This document shows positions 1 through 8,539 of a stretch of 53,623 bases of DNA, one piece after another. Source of the DNA: Promethearchaeota archaeon (GTDB taxonomy: Archaea > Asgardarchaeota > Lokiarchaeia > Sigyniarchaeales > SOKP01). How positions within the stretch are numbered: the first letter of the stretch is position 1; each line of letters starts with the position of its first letter. Location of the stretch: positions 1-53,623 of the forward strand of contig SDNY01000007.1 of the NCBI GenBank assembly GCA_004524535.1. Direction: 5' to 3'. Under the pieces are notes generated by a model. The model worked only from the letters and a program-made list of their open reading frames with translations, ran no database searches and was not told where the DNA came from. The translations under genes and the position numbers were made by a program.

Positions 1-91
1 AAGAAATTATACTGTTAGCATTTTATTTGCGTTCCTTGACCTTTAGAAACAGGTTTTGAATAAAAATAACAAAAAAAATAGCAAGATAAAT

Positions 92-619
92 ATGAGTGAA
101 AAAGGTATAGTGGTAGTACAAGCGCTGGTGAAAGGCGGAGCGGCGAGCGGGGGGCCTCCTATAGGACCGGCTGTAAAGTAAATCAAGTCGAATTACTTAG
201 CCCAAGGTCCTACGGGGATTAATATCAAAGATGTTGTGGACGCTGTAAATGAACAAACTATGATGTTTAAAGGATTAACCGTTCCAGTGAGGATTGAATG
301 TGATCCTGAAACAAAGCAATTTGAAATATTTGTAGAAACTCCTTCGACAGCATCATTATTGTTGAAAGAAATCGGTGTAGAGAAAGGGGCTTCAAATCCA
401 GGGGAGGACAAGATTGGCAATTTAACTATCGACCAAATAATTTCAGTAGCTAATGCTAAAAAAGACATCTTTTTAGATAAGACATTTAAAACTTGTGTTA
501 AAACAGTAATAGGAACAGCGTTATCCGTAGGACTAACTGTTGAGGGTGTGGATCCTAGAATCATTCAAGAGAGAATAGACAAGGGAGAATATGACGATAA
601 AATAAAGGAGGAATCGTAA
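92..619 (+). CDS. rpl11: Ribosomal protein uL11, interrupted by a BHB intron
   Basis: Large-subunit protein of the GTPase-associated stalk base. Reading starts at ATG 92 and gives the L11 N-terminus with the glycine/proline motif GPPIGPAV, then meets an in-frame TAA at 179-181. The family sequence resumes in the same frame at about 206 (GPTGINIKDVV). Removing 175-204 (30 nt, a BHB-shaped insert listed separately) joins the halves as GPAVGPTGINI with no residue missing. The product would be 165 aa, normal for archaeal L11. It is followed 3 nt later by L1, then P0 and P1, the usual archaeal stalk operon. A conventional gene caller would call only the downstream part, from GTG 236. Identity is certain; the splicing is inferred from sequence and structure. 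Confidence 0.93.
175..204 (+). other. 30-nt BHB intron in the L11 mRNA
   Basis: Outer helix TAGGACC (162-168) with GGTCCTA (206-212), 7 bp. Central 4-bp helix GGCT (169-172) with AGCC (199-202). 3-nt bulges GTA (173-175) and CAA (203-205) lie on opposite strands. Inner helix AAGTAA (176-181) with TTACTT (193-198), loop 182-192. This is the canonical substrate of the archaeal tRNA-splicing endonuclease, which cuts after the second base of each bulge. Doing so removes 175-204, including the in-frame TAA, and creates a GTA (Val) codon from bases 173, 174 and 205. The reading frame and the conserved L11 sequence are restored exactly. Confidence 0.88.
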
Positions 620-622
620 AAT

Positions 623-1354
623 ATGAAAGTGGATGATAAATTATTAAAAAGATCGTTAAATGCTGCTATTGACTTTTCGATTATAAAGAAAGAAGGATTT
701 AAAGATAAAATTCGCAAATTTGACGAAACTATTGATTTCATAATAAACTTAAAGGATATTAATTTAAGTGATCCAAAACAGAGACTTGACAAGGAATTAA
801 TATTGCCTAACGAGGTAATAACAGAAGATAAACCTAACATATGTGTGATTGCTTCTGATGAGATATTATTAGAAGCTAAAAAAATAGGATTGGATACTAT
901 TGACCCAGATGGTTTGGCAGCTTTGGATCGGGAAGAAAAGAAAGACAAAAAAAAATTCGTGAAAAAATATGATTTTTTTGTTGTGGAAGACAAGAACATG
1001 CGCGACGTTGCTCGTTTTCTGGCCAGATTTTTAGGACCTTCTGGAAAAATGCCTAAACCTTTTCCGTCGGGATATGGAATTATTTCATCAGTAGATGATC
1101 TTAATGTAGCTGTTGAGAGATATAAAAAAATTGTTAGGATCATGGTCAAAAAAAATCCAGTATTACAGGTAAAAATTGGCAAAAAATCAATGGAAATGGA
1201 TAAAATTTTGGAAAACATGAAATCTATCGTCGATTATGTCGCAGATCAAATGCCTCATAAATATAACAACTTTAGATCGATGTTTATTAAGACTACAATG
1301 GGACGACCGATCAAGATTGATAATGAATATCTAGAGACATTGGGGGTGAAATAA
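623..1354 (+). CDS. rpl1: Ribosomal protein uL1
   Basis: Large-subunit L1-stalk protein; in archaea it often also represses its own operon. The 243-aa translation carries the L1 core: FLGPSGKMPKPFP near residues 137-149, and the C-terminal segment KTTMGRPIKID before the end. There is an N-terminal helical extension. ATG 623 sits 3 nt after the L11 stop, with a purine-rich AGGAGG about 10 nt upstream, inside the L11 3' end. It is second in the L11-L1-P0-P1 operon and is translationally linked to P0, whose ATG lies 1 nt beyond its stop. Confidence 0.95.
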   Translation: MKVDDKLLKRSLNAAIDFSIIKKEGFKDKIRKFDETIDFIINLKDINLSDPKQRLDKELILPNEVITEDKPNICVIASDEILLEAKKIGLDTIDPDGLAALDREEKKDKKKFVKKYDFFVVEDKNMRDVARFLARFLGPSGKMPKPFPSGYGIISSVDDLNVAVERYKKIVRIMVKKNPVLQVKIGKKSMEMDKILENMKSIVDYVADQMPHKYNNFRSMFIKTTMGRPIKIDNEYLETLGVK

Positions 1355-1355
1355 A

Positions 1356-2255
1356 ATGATATCAAAAAAGGACATTCCAAAGTGGAAATTAGACGAAATT
1401 GAATACTTAGTAGATTTATTTAAAAAATATAAAAATATTGCGGTGATTATGGTTGGTAGTATTAACGATAAGCAAATTCAAGATACACGGAAGATTTTGA
1501 GAGGAAAAGCGGAAATTCGAATGTCTAAGAAGAGTATACAAATAAGAGCAATTGAAAAGTACAAAAAAGAGTCAAAAAAAACAAATCTTGATGATTTAGC
1601 GAAAAATATCCCAGGACAATCAAGTCTTGTTTTTACAGATATGAACCTATTTGATTTAAAAAAGATTTTCAACGAGAGTGAATGGATGGTCCCTGCTAAA
1701 CCTGATGAAATCACTCCCGTAGACATTTGGGTTCCTGCGGGAGATACAGGATTACCTACTGGACAAGTAATTTCGGAGCTAAATATGACATTACGATTAC
1801 CTACTCGTATTCAGAACGATACTATATGGATTCGCGAGAAGACGAGAACACATAAAGCTGGAGAAATTGTAGATGTTAAACAAGCGGCAGTTTTGAAAAA
1901 GCTTGGGATTAAACCGATAGAGTCATTAATTAAAATCCATTACGCATGGAGTGAGGGAGAAATAATACCAGAAGATATATTGTACATGGATATAGAATCG
2001 TTTCAACGAGATGTTGCATCATGCTACTTAGCTGCTTTAGCAATTCTTTTTGAATTACCTATTTTCCTTGAAGAAATGACAGATGAGTATATTAAAAAAG
2101 CAGTATTTGATGCAAAAATAATCAATACTATAATTTTTGAAGGTGGAATTAAAGCTTCATTGAAAAAAGAGGAGGCTAAACCCGAGGAAGAAAAACCAGA
2201 TGAGGAAGAAGAAGAAGAAGAAAGTGCTCCAGGTATCGGAGGACTATTTGGATGA
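1356..2255 (+). CDS. rplP0: Ribosomal protein uL10 (acidic stalk protein P0)
   Basis: P0 anchors the P1 dimers on L11-bound rRNA to form the factor-recruiting stalk. The 299-aa translation begins with the L10 RNA-binding domain (residues about 1-110) and contains the archaeal/eukaryotic insertion domain (TGLPTGQVISELN near 130). It ends in a charged Glu/Lys hinge and the terminal GIGGLFG used to bind translational GTPases. ATG 1356 follows the L1 stop by one base. The family's usual archaeal length is about 300-340 aa, so the gene is complete. Confidence 0.95.
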   Translation: MISKKDIPKWKLDEIEYLVDLFKKYKNIAVIMVGSINDKQIQDTRKILRGKAEIRMSKKSIQIRAIEKYKKESKKTNLDDLAKNIPGQSSLVFTDMNLFDLKKIFNESEWMVPAKPDEITPVDIWVPAGDTGLPTGQVISELNMTLRLPTRIQNDTIWIREKTRTHKAGEIVDVKQAAVLKKLGIKPIESLIKIHYAWSEGEIIPEDILYMDIESFQRDVASCYLAALAILFELPIFLEEMTDEYIKKAVFDAKIINTIIFEGGIKASLKKEEAKPEEEKPDEEEEEEESAPGIGGLFG

Positions 2256-2328
2256 GAATCTAAGATGAAAAATTTAAAATTAAAAAACTAGCAAAAGAAA
2301 AAAATAAAACAAAAAGAGGTAAAGAAGT

Positions 2329-2628
2329 ATGGAAAGTATATATGCTGCGCTCTTACTTCATACAGCTTCAAAAAAAATAACAGAGGCGGCTATTGAAAAA
2401 GTTCTGACGGCTGCTGGTGTAGAACCCGATAAATCTCAAATTAGTAAAATAATTGCAGGTTTAAAGCAAAAGAAAATTGATGAGATAATAGCTTCCGCAA
2501 CAGCAACACCAGTAATGGCTACCTCTGTTAGTGGGGGTGCTGAACCCGCCAAAGAAGCTCCTAAAGAAAAAAAGAAGGAAGAGGAAGATACAGAAGCAGA
2601 ACCAACTGGAATTGGTTCTCTCTTCTAA
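2329..2628 (+). CDS. rpl12: Ribosomal protein P1 (archaeal L12)
   Basis: Stalk protein of 99 aa. It has the N-terminal dimerisation domain beginning MESIYAALLLHTASKK, an Ala/Pro-rich then Lys/Glu-rich hinge, and the conserved acidic tail ending GIGSLF. That tail matches the P0 tail and is the shared elongation-factor contact. The start ATG 2329 has AGAGGT about 9 nt upstream. It lies 73 nt after P0 and is the last gene of the stalk operon; T-runs follow within 20 nt of the stop. Confidence 0.95.
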   Translation: MESIYAALLLHTASKKITEAAIEKVLTAAGVEPDKSQISKIIAGLKQKKIDEIIASATATPVMATSVSGGAEPAKEAPKEKKKEEEDTEAEPTGIGSLF

Positions 2629-2640
2629 TATATTATAACT

Positions 2641-2672
2641 AATTTTTTTTTAATATTTTTTTTTAATATTTC
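2641..2672 (+). terminator. Poly-T archaeal-type terminator after P1
   Basis: Two runs of eight or nine T on the coding strand begin about 15 nt after the P1 stop. This is the kind of signal that terminates archaeal RNA polymerase without a hairpin. The remaining spacer up to secY (2673-2922) is AT-rich and shows no gene on either strand. A TATA-like TTTTTATAA sits around 2852-2860 and could serve secY. Confidence 0.4.
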
Positions 2673-2922
2673 TTGAAATTTGATAGATCTACATTACTTA
2701 TTTTATTTTTAGGATTTATTCAATTTGGTATAAAGAATAAAATCCAGAAAAAGTATTCTGAATAATATTTTTCTCATTCATTCTATTTTCTAAAAAGATT
2801 TCAGCAATAAATTTGCCTAGATCACAAAGTTTTTTTTTAATTCACTTTTAATTTTTATAACTGGATTAATACTAAAATCGCATTTATAACCTAATCTACC
2901 CGAAATAAAGAGCTGACATAAA

Positions 2923-4392
2923 ATGGCAGGAGCATTTTTAAGATTCTTTACTCCATTCGTCAAAATAATGCCAGAAATAAGGAATCCTCAGAGGGAAGTG
3001 GCATTCAAGGAAAAATTTATCTGGACTGCCGTGGTCTTGATTATATATCTAATAATGTCAAACATTCCTTTATATGGCGTCGAACTTGAAAATTCAACAG
3101 ATTATTTTTATTGGTTAAGAGTAATACTCGCCAGCCAAAGAGGAACATTAACAGAATTAGGAATTGGCCCTATAGTAACAGCGGGACTTATTATGCAGCT
3201 ACTACTTGGATCTAAGATTATCAACGTTGATATGAACGATCCATACGATCGGGCAATGTTTAGTGGCACACAAAAAGTTATGGCTATTTTTCTGACTATG
3301 TTTAATATAATAGCATATATTATTGGAGGCCATTTTGGTAGACCAACTGATCTTGGAGTAGAAAGTATTGTGTTGATTTTTTTACAATTATTATTTGCAG
3401 GGATTATTATTATTTTGCTAGATGAATTACTTCAAAAAGGATGGGGGCTTGGTAGCGGTGTTTCTTTATTTATCGCAGCAGGCGTTGCTGGGCAAATCTT
3501 TTGGAATTCCTTTAGTTTTATCGAAGCTCCAGGGCAAGGACGTATTCCAAGAGGTATAATTATAGCATTTTTTTATGTTTTGTTTGATGACGATCCTGCG
3601 ACAAATTTAGATGATATCTGGATACGAGGGCAGTTGCCGTCTCTTTTAGGAATTATTACTACGATTATTATATTTATAATTGTTGTGTGGTTTGAGGGCA
3701 CGCGTGTGGAGATTCCGTTAGCGTATCGAGGCTATCGAGGTTTTAAAGGCAAATATCCAATGAAATTGCTCTATGTTTCTAATATTCCAGTTATTTTAGT
3801 TAACGCTTTATATGCCAATTTACTGTTTTTTGGTCAATTATTAGCAGGACCACAGTCCGGATTACGCGGTCAAGGTAATGACTTCTGGCTTGATTTACTT
3901 GGGACTTTCGAATACCAAGATACAGGGGCAGGCACAGGAGGCTATCTTATACCGAAATCAGGTTTGATATATTATCTTTCACCGCCATTGGGGATTGACG
4001 CGCTAGTGGACGATCCGTTACGGGCGGTTATTTATCTTTTCATATTCATAATCCTATGTATTTATCTCGGGAAGATTTGGGTCGAGGTATCGGGACTAGC
4101 TAGCCGTGACATCGCACAGCAAATTTTAGACTCCGGAATGATGGTGCCTGGCTTTCGCAGTTCGGCGAAAATCATAGAAAAGATACTGGATCGTTATATC
4201 CCCGTTCTTATTGTGCTTAATGGGATACTCATAGCGTGCTTGAGTTTTATGGCGGATAGTTTAGGTGCATTGACTTCAGGTACCGGGCTCCTCATCGCCA
4301 TAGGCATTATACATCAATACGCTGAGACTATATCAAAGGAGGTCGCAGCGCAACAATATCCGAGCATGCGTGGATTCCTTGGCTTAGATTAA
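2923..4392 (+). CDS. secY: Protein translocase subunit SecY
   Basis: Central pore of the Sec translocon in the cytoplasmic membrane. The 489-aa translation has the ten-helix SecY layout. Helix 1 is near residues 30-50, followed by the plug-type segment and the motif GLIMQLLLGSKII near 88-100. GWGLGSGVSLFIAAGV is near 169-184, and the ribosome-docking loop EIPLAYRGYRGFKGKYP near 262-278. The C-terminal end is YPSMRGFLGLD. In most archaea secY follows rpl15 in the spc operon. Here it is separate from L15 (29676-30140) and lies behind the stalk operon with its own 294-nt leader. Confidence 0.95.
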   Translation: MAGAFLRFFTPFVKIMPEIRNPQREVAFKEKFIWTAVVLIIYLIMSNIPLYGVELENSTDYFYWLRVILASQRGTLTELGIGPIVTAGLIMQLLLGSKIINVDMNDPYDRAMFSGTQKVMAIFLTMFNIIAYIIGGHFGRPTDLGVESIVLIFLQLLFAGIIIILLDELLQKGWGLGSGVSLFIAAGVAGQIFWNSFSFIEAPGQGRIPRGIIIAFFYVLFDDDPATNLDDIWIRGQLPSLLGIITTIIIFIIVVWFEGTRVEIPLAYRGYRGFKGKYPMKLLYVSNIPVILVNALYANLLFFGQLLAGPQSGLRGQGNDFWLDLLGTFEYQDTGAGTGGYLIPKSGLIYYLSPPLGIDALVDDPLRAVIYLFIFIILCIYLGKIWVEVSGLASRDIAQQILDSGMMVPGFRSSAKIIEKILDRYIPVLIVLNGILIACLSFMADSLGALTSGTGLLIAIGIIHQYAETISKEVAAQQYPSMRGFLGLD

Positions 4393-4475
4393 TTTCATTT
4401 TCGGTTAATCTAAGAAAAGATCGAACAAGAAGTATTATTATTAATAATAATATGAAAAGAAAAAAAAAGATTTTT

Positions 4476-5897
4476 CTACTTCCTTTTTGAATGCAGTTGC
4501 TCTAATTTAGATCTCATTTTCTTTAATTTATCTCCATGGAGATCAAAAAGCCTCAAGAATAGAATTCCAATTAGGAGAGCAATAGCTGGAAATAAAAACA
4601 TAATCAATTTCAATCCTAAAATAATATTTGTGCCTGGATTAGGTTTATAGCTAGACCAACCTGTACCTTGAAATATTAGAGCGATTGTTATGATAGAAAA
4701 TATTTGCGAAAACCTGTGTATAAAAGCATTGATACCATAATAACTCGCTGATCTTTTAATTCCAAATTCTACCTCATCAGAATCAATTACATCACCAATT
4801 AAAATATCCACATAAAATAATGCTCCACCTAATCCTAATCCTTGGATTGCAATAACGATAATTCCTATAATTCTCATAGTCGGATCATCATATAAAAGTA
4901 CAAGAGGAAATAATAAACAAATCCATATACCTAATGTAAGCATTAACCCATTTCTCATGCCTATTTTTTGACCGATCTTCATATGCAAAGGCAAAACAAA
5001 GGCAGCAATTAATAATGCTAACATTAATGCGATGCCTATAAGTAAAGGGTCTTTTTTAATTCCAAGAACCCATGTACAATATAGAGGTAATGCAGTAAGC
5101 AATGTAGTAAAGCAATACCATATGCACATATTTGCCAATGTAAATTTCAGAAAGGTTTTATTTCTTAAAGTAAATTTTAAAGAGCCTATAAAAGAAGGTC
5201 GATTTTCAAGTGTTTCTGTCAACTGCTCCTTCTCTTCAACACCTTTAGTTATGAATATCAACGCAGTAAAAAAGATTATAACTGCCATAATTAATCCCGC
5301 ATTGATATACATTAGTTGGAAGTGTAATATTGTTGATTGGGAAGGATTTTCCTCAGTCGGAATTAAAGGAGATATAACGATGGTGGGAATAAGAGAAGCA
5401 CAAATTACAGCAATTATAATAAATCCCTTTACAAATATATTGGTTTTAGCCCTTTCTTTTTCAGTAGGAAACATTTCTGGGAAGATTGCGTTCACGTTGA
5501 CACTCCACATCGTATAAATTAGCTCAAAAGTTAGAATGATCACAAGAAAATAAATGAATTGCATTAGCAGGGGAGCTCCAATTGGAACTGAAAAAAGTAG
5601 AATCATAATTAAACTGAGAGGCACCATAGAGATTATTAAAAAGAACTTTCGTCTACCCCATCTTTTCTTATATTTGGTCCTATCTGATAAAGCTCCCAAT
5701 ATTGGGTCGTTTAATCCATTCCAGAGCCCCCAGATGATATAAGCAGCCATTACAAATAGAACGGGTATTCCTACTACGGCAAAATAGAATGTAAATACGA
5801 GAATTGTAAAAGCTTGATACGTTAATTGGTCGGGAATAGCACTCAGGCCAAAAAGAGCTCTTTTTGATGTCTTTATTGATGGTTTTTCTTCAGTCAT
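4476..5897 (-). CDS. MFS transporter, GPH (sugar:cation symporter) type
   Basis: Integral membrane transporter of 473 aa with about 12 hydrophobic segments. The first loop has the GPH-family pattern GLWNGLNDPILGALSDRTK followed by KKRWGRRKFFLI (residues about 57-90), typical of melibiose/glucuronide-type cation symporters. Another conserved-looking loop, DVIDSDEVEFGIKRSASYYG, lies near 369-388. Substrate cannot be read from sequence; a sugar or sugar acid is likely by family, and a GH31 glycosidase lies 5.4 kb away. It is divergent from the DUF106 gene at 6113, with an AT-rich 215-nt intergenic region that must hold both promoters. Confidence 0.8.
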   Translation of the reverse strand: MTEEKPSIKTSKRALFGLSAIPDQLTYQAFTILVFTFYFAVVGIPVLFVMAAYIIWGLWNGLNDPILGALSDRTKYKKRWGRRKFFLIISMVPLSLIMILLFSVPIGAPLLMQFIYFLVIILTFELIYTMWSVNVNAIFPEMFPTEKERAKTNIFVKGFIIIAVICASLIPTIVISPLIPTEENPSQSTILHFQLMYINAGLIMAVIIFFTALIFITKGVEEKEQLTETLENRPSFIGSLKFTLRNKTFLKFTLANMCIWYCFTTLLTALPLYCTWVLGIKKDPLLIGIALMLALLIAAFVLPLHMKIGQKIGMRNGLMLTLGIWICLLFPLVLLYDDPTMRIIGIIVIAIQGLGLGGALFYVDILIGDVIDSDEVEFGIKRSASYYGINAFIHRFSQIFSIITIALIFQGTGWSSYKPNPGTNIILGLKLIMFLFPAIALLIGILFLRLFDLHGDKLKKMRSKLEQLHSKRK

Positions 5898-6112
5898 TTT
5901 TGTAAAAACTCTGTATAATTTATTTTAAATTGAGAAAAGCACACTCCTTTTAATATTTTAAATTAATTATTGCTACTTATTATAAATTCTTAAAAGATAA
6001 GTTAGGGAATTTTTATTTCAAGATTTAAAAAACTCCCAATAAAATATTAAAATAATGTTAATATTATTAAATATAAAACATTAAAATACTCAAATCTCTA
6101 AAGGTTATTATC

Positions 6113-6718
6113 ATGTCGTTATTAAGCCCTCCTGATTCAATGTTTTTTATTTTAATTCTATCTCTTATAGTTGCCCTTGTAAGTGTAGCTTTGACAAAGT
6201 TGTTGGTTGATACTGAAGAACTTCAGAGAAAACAAAAGCAAATAAAAGCACACCAAGAAGAGAAGAAAAAAATTATTGAATTAGCGGAAATCGATGTTGA
6301 GAAATATCGAAAACAGCGTAAAAGATGGGAGCGTCGGGAGGAGATGCTTAAGAAAACGCAACAGGGTATGTCAATGCAGAGATTAAAACCCACTTGTATT
6401 ACATTTTTACCTATGATAATAATATTCATCATTCTAAATAATTATTTTTATGGTCGAACAGCAGTTGCTTATACACCTATGAGCCCTGATCTTTATGGAA
6501 TGTTAAGATTTGTAACTCAAAATGCTATGGTAAATCCGGGAAGCAAAGATCCTTTAGAAAGTAGGGCATTAGTATTTACAGGTTGGTATTTCATTTGTTC
6601 ATTAGGGATTAATACATTGCTCCAAAGGCTATTTAAACTGCAAACACAAGCTTCGGGAGGGATGGAACAAATGTTTGGCGGACAGAAATCTAGTTCTATG
6701 CAATTTCCTGATGTTTAG
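6113..6718 (+). CDS. DUF106 membrane insertase (YidC/Oxa1/EMC3/TMCO1-like)
   Basis: Archaeal member of the Oxa1 superfamily, related to eukaryotic EMC3, TMCO1 and GET1, which insert membrane proteins. In the 201-aa translation TM1 is at residues about 9-30, followed by a long charged coiled coil (residues 34-90, many Lys/Glu/Arg). TM2 is near 99-115 and TM3 near 158-172, ending in a polar Gly/Met-rich tail. The three-TM plus cytosolic coiled-coil layout is diagnostic. In many archaea this gene sits between secY/adk and L34e-cmk-L14e. The same neighbourhood occurs here, although those genes run on the opposite strand. Confidence 0.85.
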   Translation: MSLLSPPDSMFFILILSLIVALVSVALTKLLVDTEELQRKQKQIKAHQEEKKKIIELAEIDVEKYRKQRKRWERREEMLKKTQQGMSMQRLKPTCITFLPMIIIFIILNNYFYGRTAVAYTPMSPDLYGMLRFVTQNAMVNPGSKDPLESRALVFTGWYFICSLGINTLLQRLFKLQTQASGGMEQMFGGQKSSSMQFPDV

Positions 6719-6791
6719 CCAATTGGGTCAATACAAAATTTTTCTTTTTAAAATTGTCTTAAGAGTTAATTAGAAAGCGCAACGGGAGGGA

Positions 6792-6820
6792 ATTTCGTTT
6801 CTTGCGAAATGGATAGAAAC
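6792..6820 (-). other. tRNA-Ser T-loop BHB intron (29 nt, position 59/60)
   Basis: The outer helix is the T-stem GGGGG/CCCTC, the central helix TTCG/CGAA, the bulges AAG and ATT, and the inner helix TTTC/GAAA. Cutting after the second bulge base gives the seven-base T-loop TTCGAAT. Every element of a strict BHB is present. Confidence 0.88.
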
Positions 6821-6851
6821 TTCGAACCCCCGAGTGCAGAGCACACTGGCT

Positions 6852-6875
6852 ATTTGGATATGGAAGATACCTTCT
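6852..6875 (-). other. tRNA-Ser anticodon-loop BHB intron (24 nt, position 37/38)
   Basis: On the minus strand the outer helix is the anticodon stem CTGGC/GCCAG, the central helix TTGG/CCAA (4 bp), and the bulges AGA and ATA. Cutting after the second base of each bulge gives the seven-base loop TTGGAGA. The position is the canonical archaeal 37/38 site. Confidence 0.85.
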
Positions 6876-6913
6876 CTCCAAGCCAGCGCGTTACCAGGCT
6901 ACGCTACCGTTGC

Positions 6914-6954
6914 GCGTTAACAGGCGCGTTACGCGTTACCAGCGCTACCGTTGC
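6914..6954 (-). repeat. Degenerate copy of the tRNA-Ser 5' end
   Basis: Immediately upstream of the tRNA (minus strand) is a second GCAACGGTAGCG followed by CTGGTAACGCG. These match bases 1-12 and 16-26 of the tRNA, with the TAGC between them missing. GC-rich repeats of the GTTACGCG type fill the rest. It cannot form a tRNA. It may be a slippage duplication or the scar of an integration event at the tRNA. Confidence 0.7.
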
Positions 6955-7013
6955 AAAAAATAAAGAAAGTTAAAGAAATTTTTAAAAGTATAATAATTAA
7001 TTATAGATTTAAG

Positions 7014-7292
7014 TTATTTTATAGGGATTGCCATTGTTTCATTCATTTTTTTTGTCTTTTTAGCTTGTTTAATAACTGCCTCAACCGCTGTGTGATCTGC
7101 TCCTTTTTCAAGATTAATTACTTCAGTCGTGGGTTCAACATGATTATAATTTACACGACGTCTTCGAACTTTTAATCCGTCAATGAGCAAATAATTCTTA
7201 TCTATAACATCCACAATTACAGCGTATTTTCCCGCTTCCCTTCCTTTAGTTTTTACAACAATTCGTCCTATATCATATGCAGAATTACTCAT
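7014..7292 (-). CDS. rpl14e: Ribosomal protein eL14
   Basis: Archaeal/eukaryotic large-subunit protein of 92 aa with a KOW-type SH3 fold. It starts YDIGRIVVKTKGREAGKYAV, continues into VIDKNYLLIDG and the basic VRRRRVNYNHVEP segment, and has a short Lys-rich C-terminal helix. Archaeal L14e is usually 75-96 aa. It is downstream of cmk and L34e on the same strand, a gene set conserved in many archaea. Confidence 0.93.
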   Translation of the reverse strand: MSNSAYDIGRIVVKTKGREAGKYAVIVDVIDKNYLLIDGLKVRRRRVNYNHVEPTTEVINLEKGADHTAVEAVIKQAKKTKKMNETMAIPIK

Positions 7293-7456
7293 AATTCGTC
7301 ACCAAATCATTTTTAGTAAATTTATCAATACTGGTTTATTTCCAGTAAAGATAAACAATGCAGTGTAAGATATGAAATATATTTAATAATAAATTTTTTG
7401 CGATTTTATAAAAAGGAGTTATTAATTTAGTTATTGTTTTAATCTCTTCAAGAATT

Positions 7457-8038
7457 TTATTTTAAATTTTTACTTTTAATTACAGAGAGAATTTTGTTTA
7501 AAACTTCCTCAATAGACAAGTGTTCTGTTTCTAGTATTAAATCATAAATTGTATTATCTTCTAAATCAATATCATATAGTATTTTAAATCTTTCTTGTTC
7601 CGATTTCTCTCTAACCATAGTTTCTTTTAATTTCTCTTCATAAGAAGTGTGATCTCTATCTGCCATTCTTTTAACTCGAGTTTCTAAAGGGCATTTAAGC
7701 ATGATTTTAAAGTTTTCGATATTTTGTAAGAGATGGCCACTTAATTGACTATCAATTATGATGTCCCCTTTTTTAGCTATTTCCACGATTTTTTTGTCCA
7801 ACTCTCGATCGATCTCAGGATGATTTTCAACATATTGAGTAAACTCTTCTAACGACATATTCTTTTCGTTTGCAAGATCCCTAAACGCTTGCCCCGTTGA
7901 ATAATATTTAAATCCAATTTCTTCGGCTAATGCTTTACCTACAGCAGATTTGCCACTACCATGCATTCCGGAGAGTGTGATCGCCCTCTTTGCTTTTTTC
8001 TCTGCTGATTTCCTTTTCTTTTTCCTACTTTTAGCCAT
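7457..8038 (-). CDS. cmk: Cytidylate kinase (archaeal CMK)
   Basis: Phosphorylates CMP/dCMP using ATP. After a very basic N-terminal tail (residues 1-18) the 193-aa protein has the P-loop GMHGSGKS at 24-31. The archaeal CMK-type YYSTGQAFRDLA segment is near 45-56, IIIDSQLSGHLL near 93-104, and the LID-like R-rich segment CPLETRVKRMADRDHTS near 115-131. Length and motifs match archaeal CMKs, which typically sit between L34e and L14e, as here. The extra basic tail is longer than usual. Confidence 0.88.
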   Translation of the reverse strand: MAKSRKKKRKSAEKKAKRAITLSGMHGSGKSAVGKALAEEIGFKYYSTGQAFRDLANEKNMSLEEFTQYVENHPEIDRELDKKIVEIAKKGDIIIDSQLSGHLLQNIENFKIMLKCPLETRVKRMADRDHTSYEEKLKETMVREKSEQERFKILYDIDLEDNTIYDLILETEHLSIEEVLNKILSVIKSKNLK

Positions 8039-8168
8039 AACAAAATAAGCTCTTTTTACTATTTAATCTATTAATAGTACAATTATATTATAAAATTAAA
8101 GAATTATCAAAATAATCAAAACATTCCCAATGATAAATAGAAAAGATGTTTTCTATAATAAAAAGTTA

Positions 8169-8438
8169 TTACTGGGTCCAGACAGATTGTTTTATTAAAT
8201 CTTGAAGACATTTACCACAATATCTTCCACTTTCCAACCTATTGGGTCTTCTTGTGATTTTATCAGTCTTTTTCATTTTTGAAGGTCTTAGTTTTGGGAT
8301 AGAGGGTAATGGTTTTTTACAGATAGCACAATGGCTCTTTTTAGGTTTTCTTCTCCAATAGTGGACTACATTCCGATTTCCAGGGGTTCTTATTTTTTTT
8401 CTTTTTTGTGCACGGCTCCTCAAACCAGGTCTCGGCAT
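8169..8438 (-). CDS. rpl34e: Ribosomal protein eL34
   Basis: 89-aa basic protein starting MPRPGLRSRAQKRKKIRTPG, the typical L34e N-terminus. It has a zinc-ribbon-like pair HCAICKKPL and YCGKCLQDL, and the motif PKLRP between them. It is upstream of cmk and L14e in the same orientation, the conserved archaeal order. Gaps to the neighbours are AT-rich and hold nothing else recognisable. Confidence 0.92.
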   Translation of the reverse strand: MPRPGLRSRAQKRKKIRTPGNRNVVHYWRRKPKKSHCAICKKPLPSIPKLRPSKMKKTDKITRRPNRLESGRYCGKCLQDLIKQSVWTQ

Positions 8439-8539
8439 TTTAATTCATACCTATAATGATAATGATTATAGTACTAGAAATTATTGATAAACTAATATCT
8501 TCTCAAATTATAGAAGAAATATTAATTTTATTATTTTAC

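Larger units (their letters stand above)
6778..6913 (-). tRNA. tRNA-Ser (GGA) with two introns
   Basis: Read on the minus strand from 6913. Acceptor stem GCAACGG pairs with CCGTTGC; D-stem GCGT/ACGC; anticodon stem CTGGC/GCCAG. The long class II variable arm has stem GTGC/GCAC, the T-stem is GGGGG/CCCTC, and the discriminator is G. The anticodon loop becomes TTGGAGA (anticodon GGA, Ser) after removing 6852-6875. The T-loop becomes TTCGAAT after removing 6792-6820. The class II arm and G73 both fit serine. CCA is not encoded. The gene lies between DUF106 and L14e. Confidence 0.88.

Noticed and set aside
169-200. Spliceosomal or group II style GT-AG intron in L11 (GTAAAG to TTAG)
   Set aside because: Removing GT to AG deletes 28 nt and breaks the frame. 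Only the BHB cut gives the family sequence.
92-235. L11 as a pseudogene or assembly error because of the in-frame TAA
   Set aside because: The insert folds as a strict BHB, and its predicted excision restores the conserved sequence to the base. A random insertion would not do this, and S8 shows an independent second case.
565-1218. Long antisense frame opposite L1
   Set aside because: It lies entirely inside L1 on the other strand, with low-complexity Ser/Phe/Leu composition typical of reverse-frame shadows.
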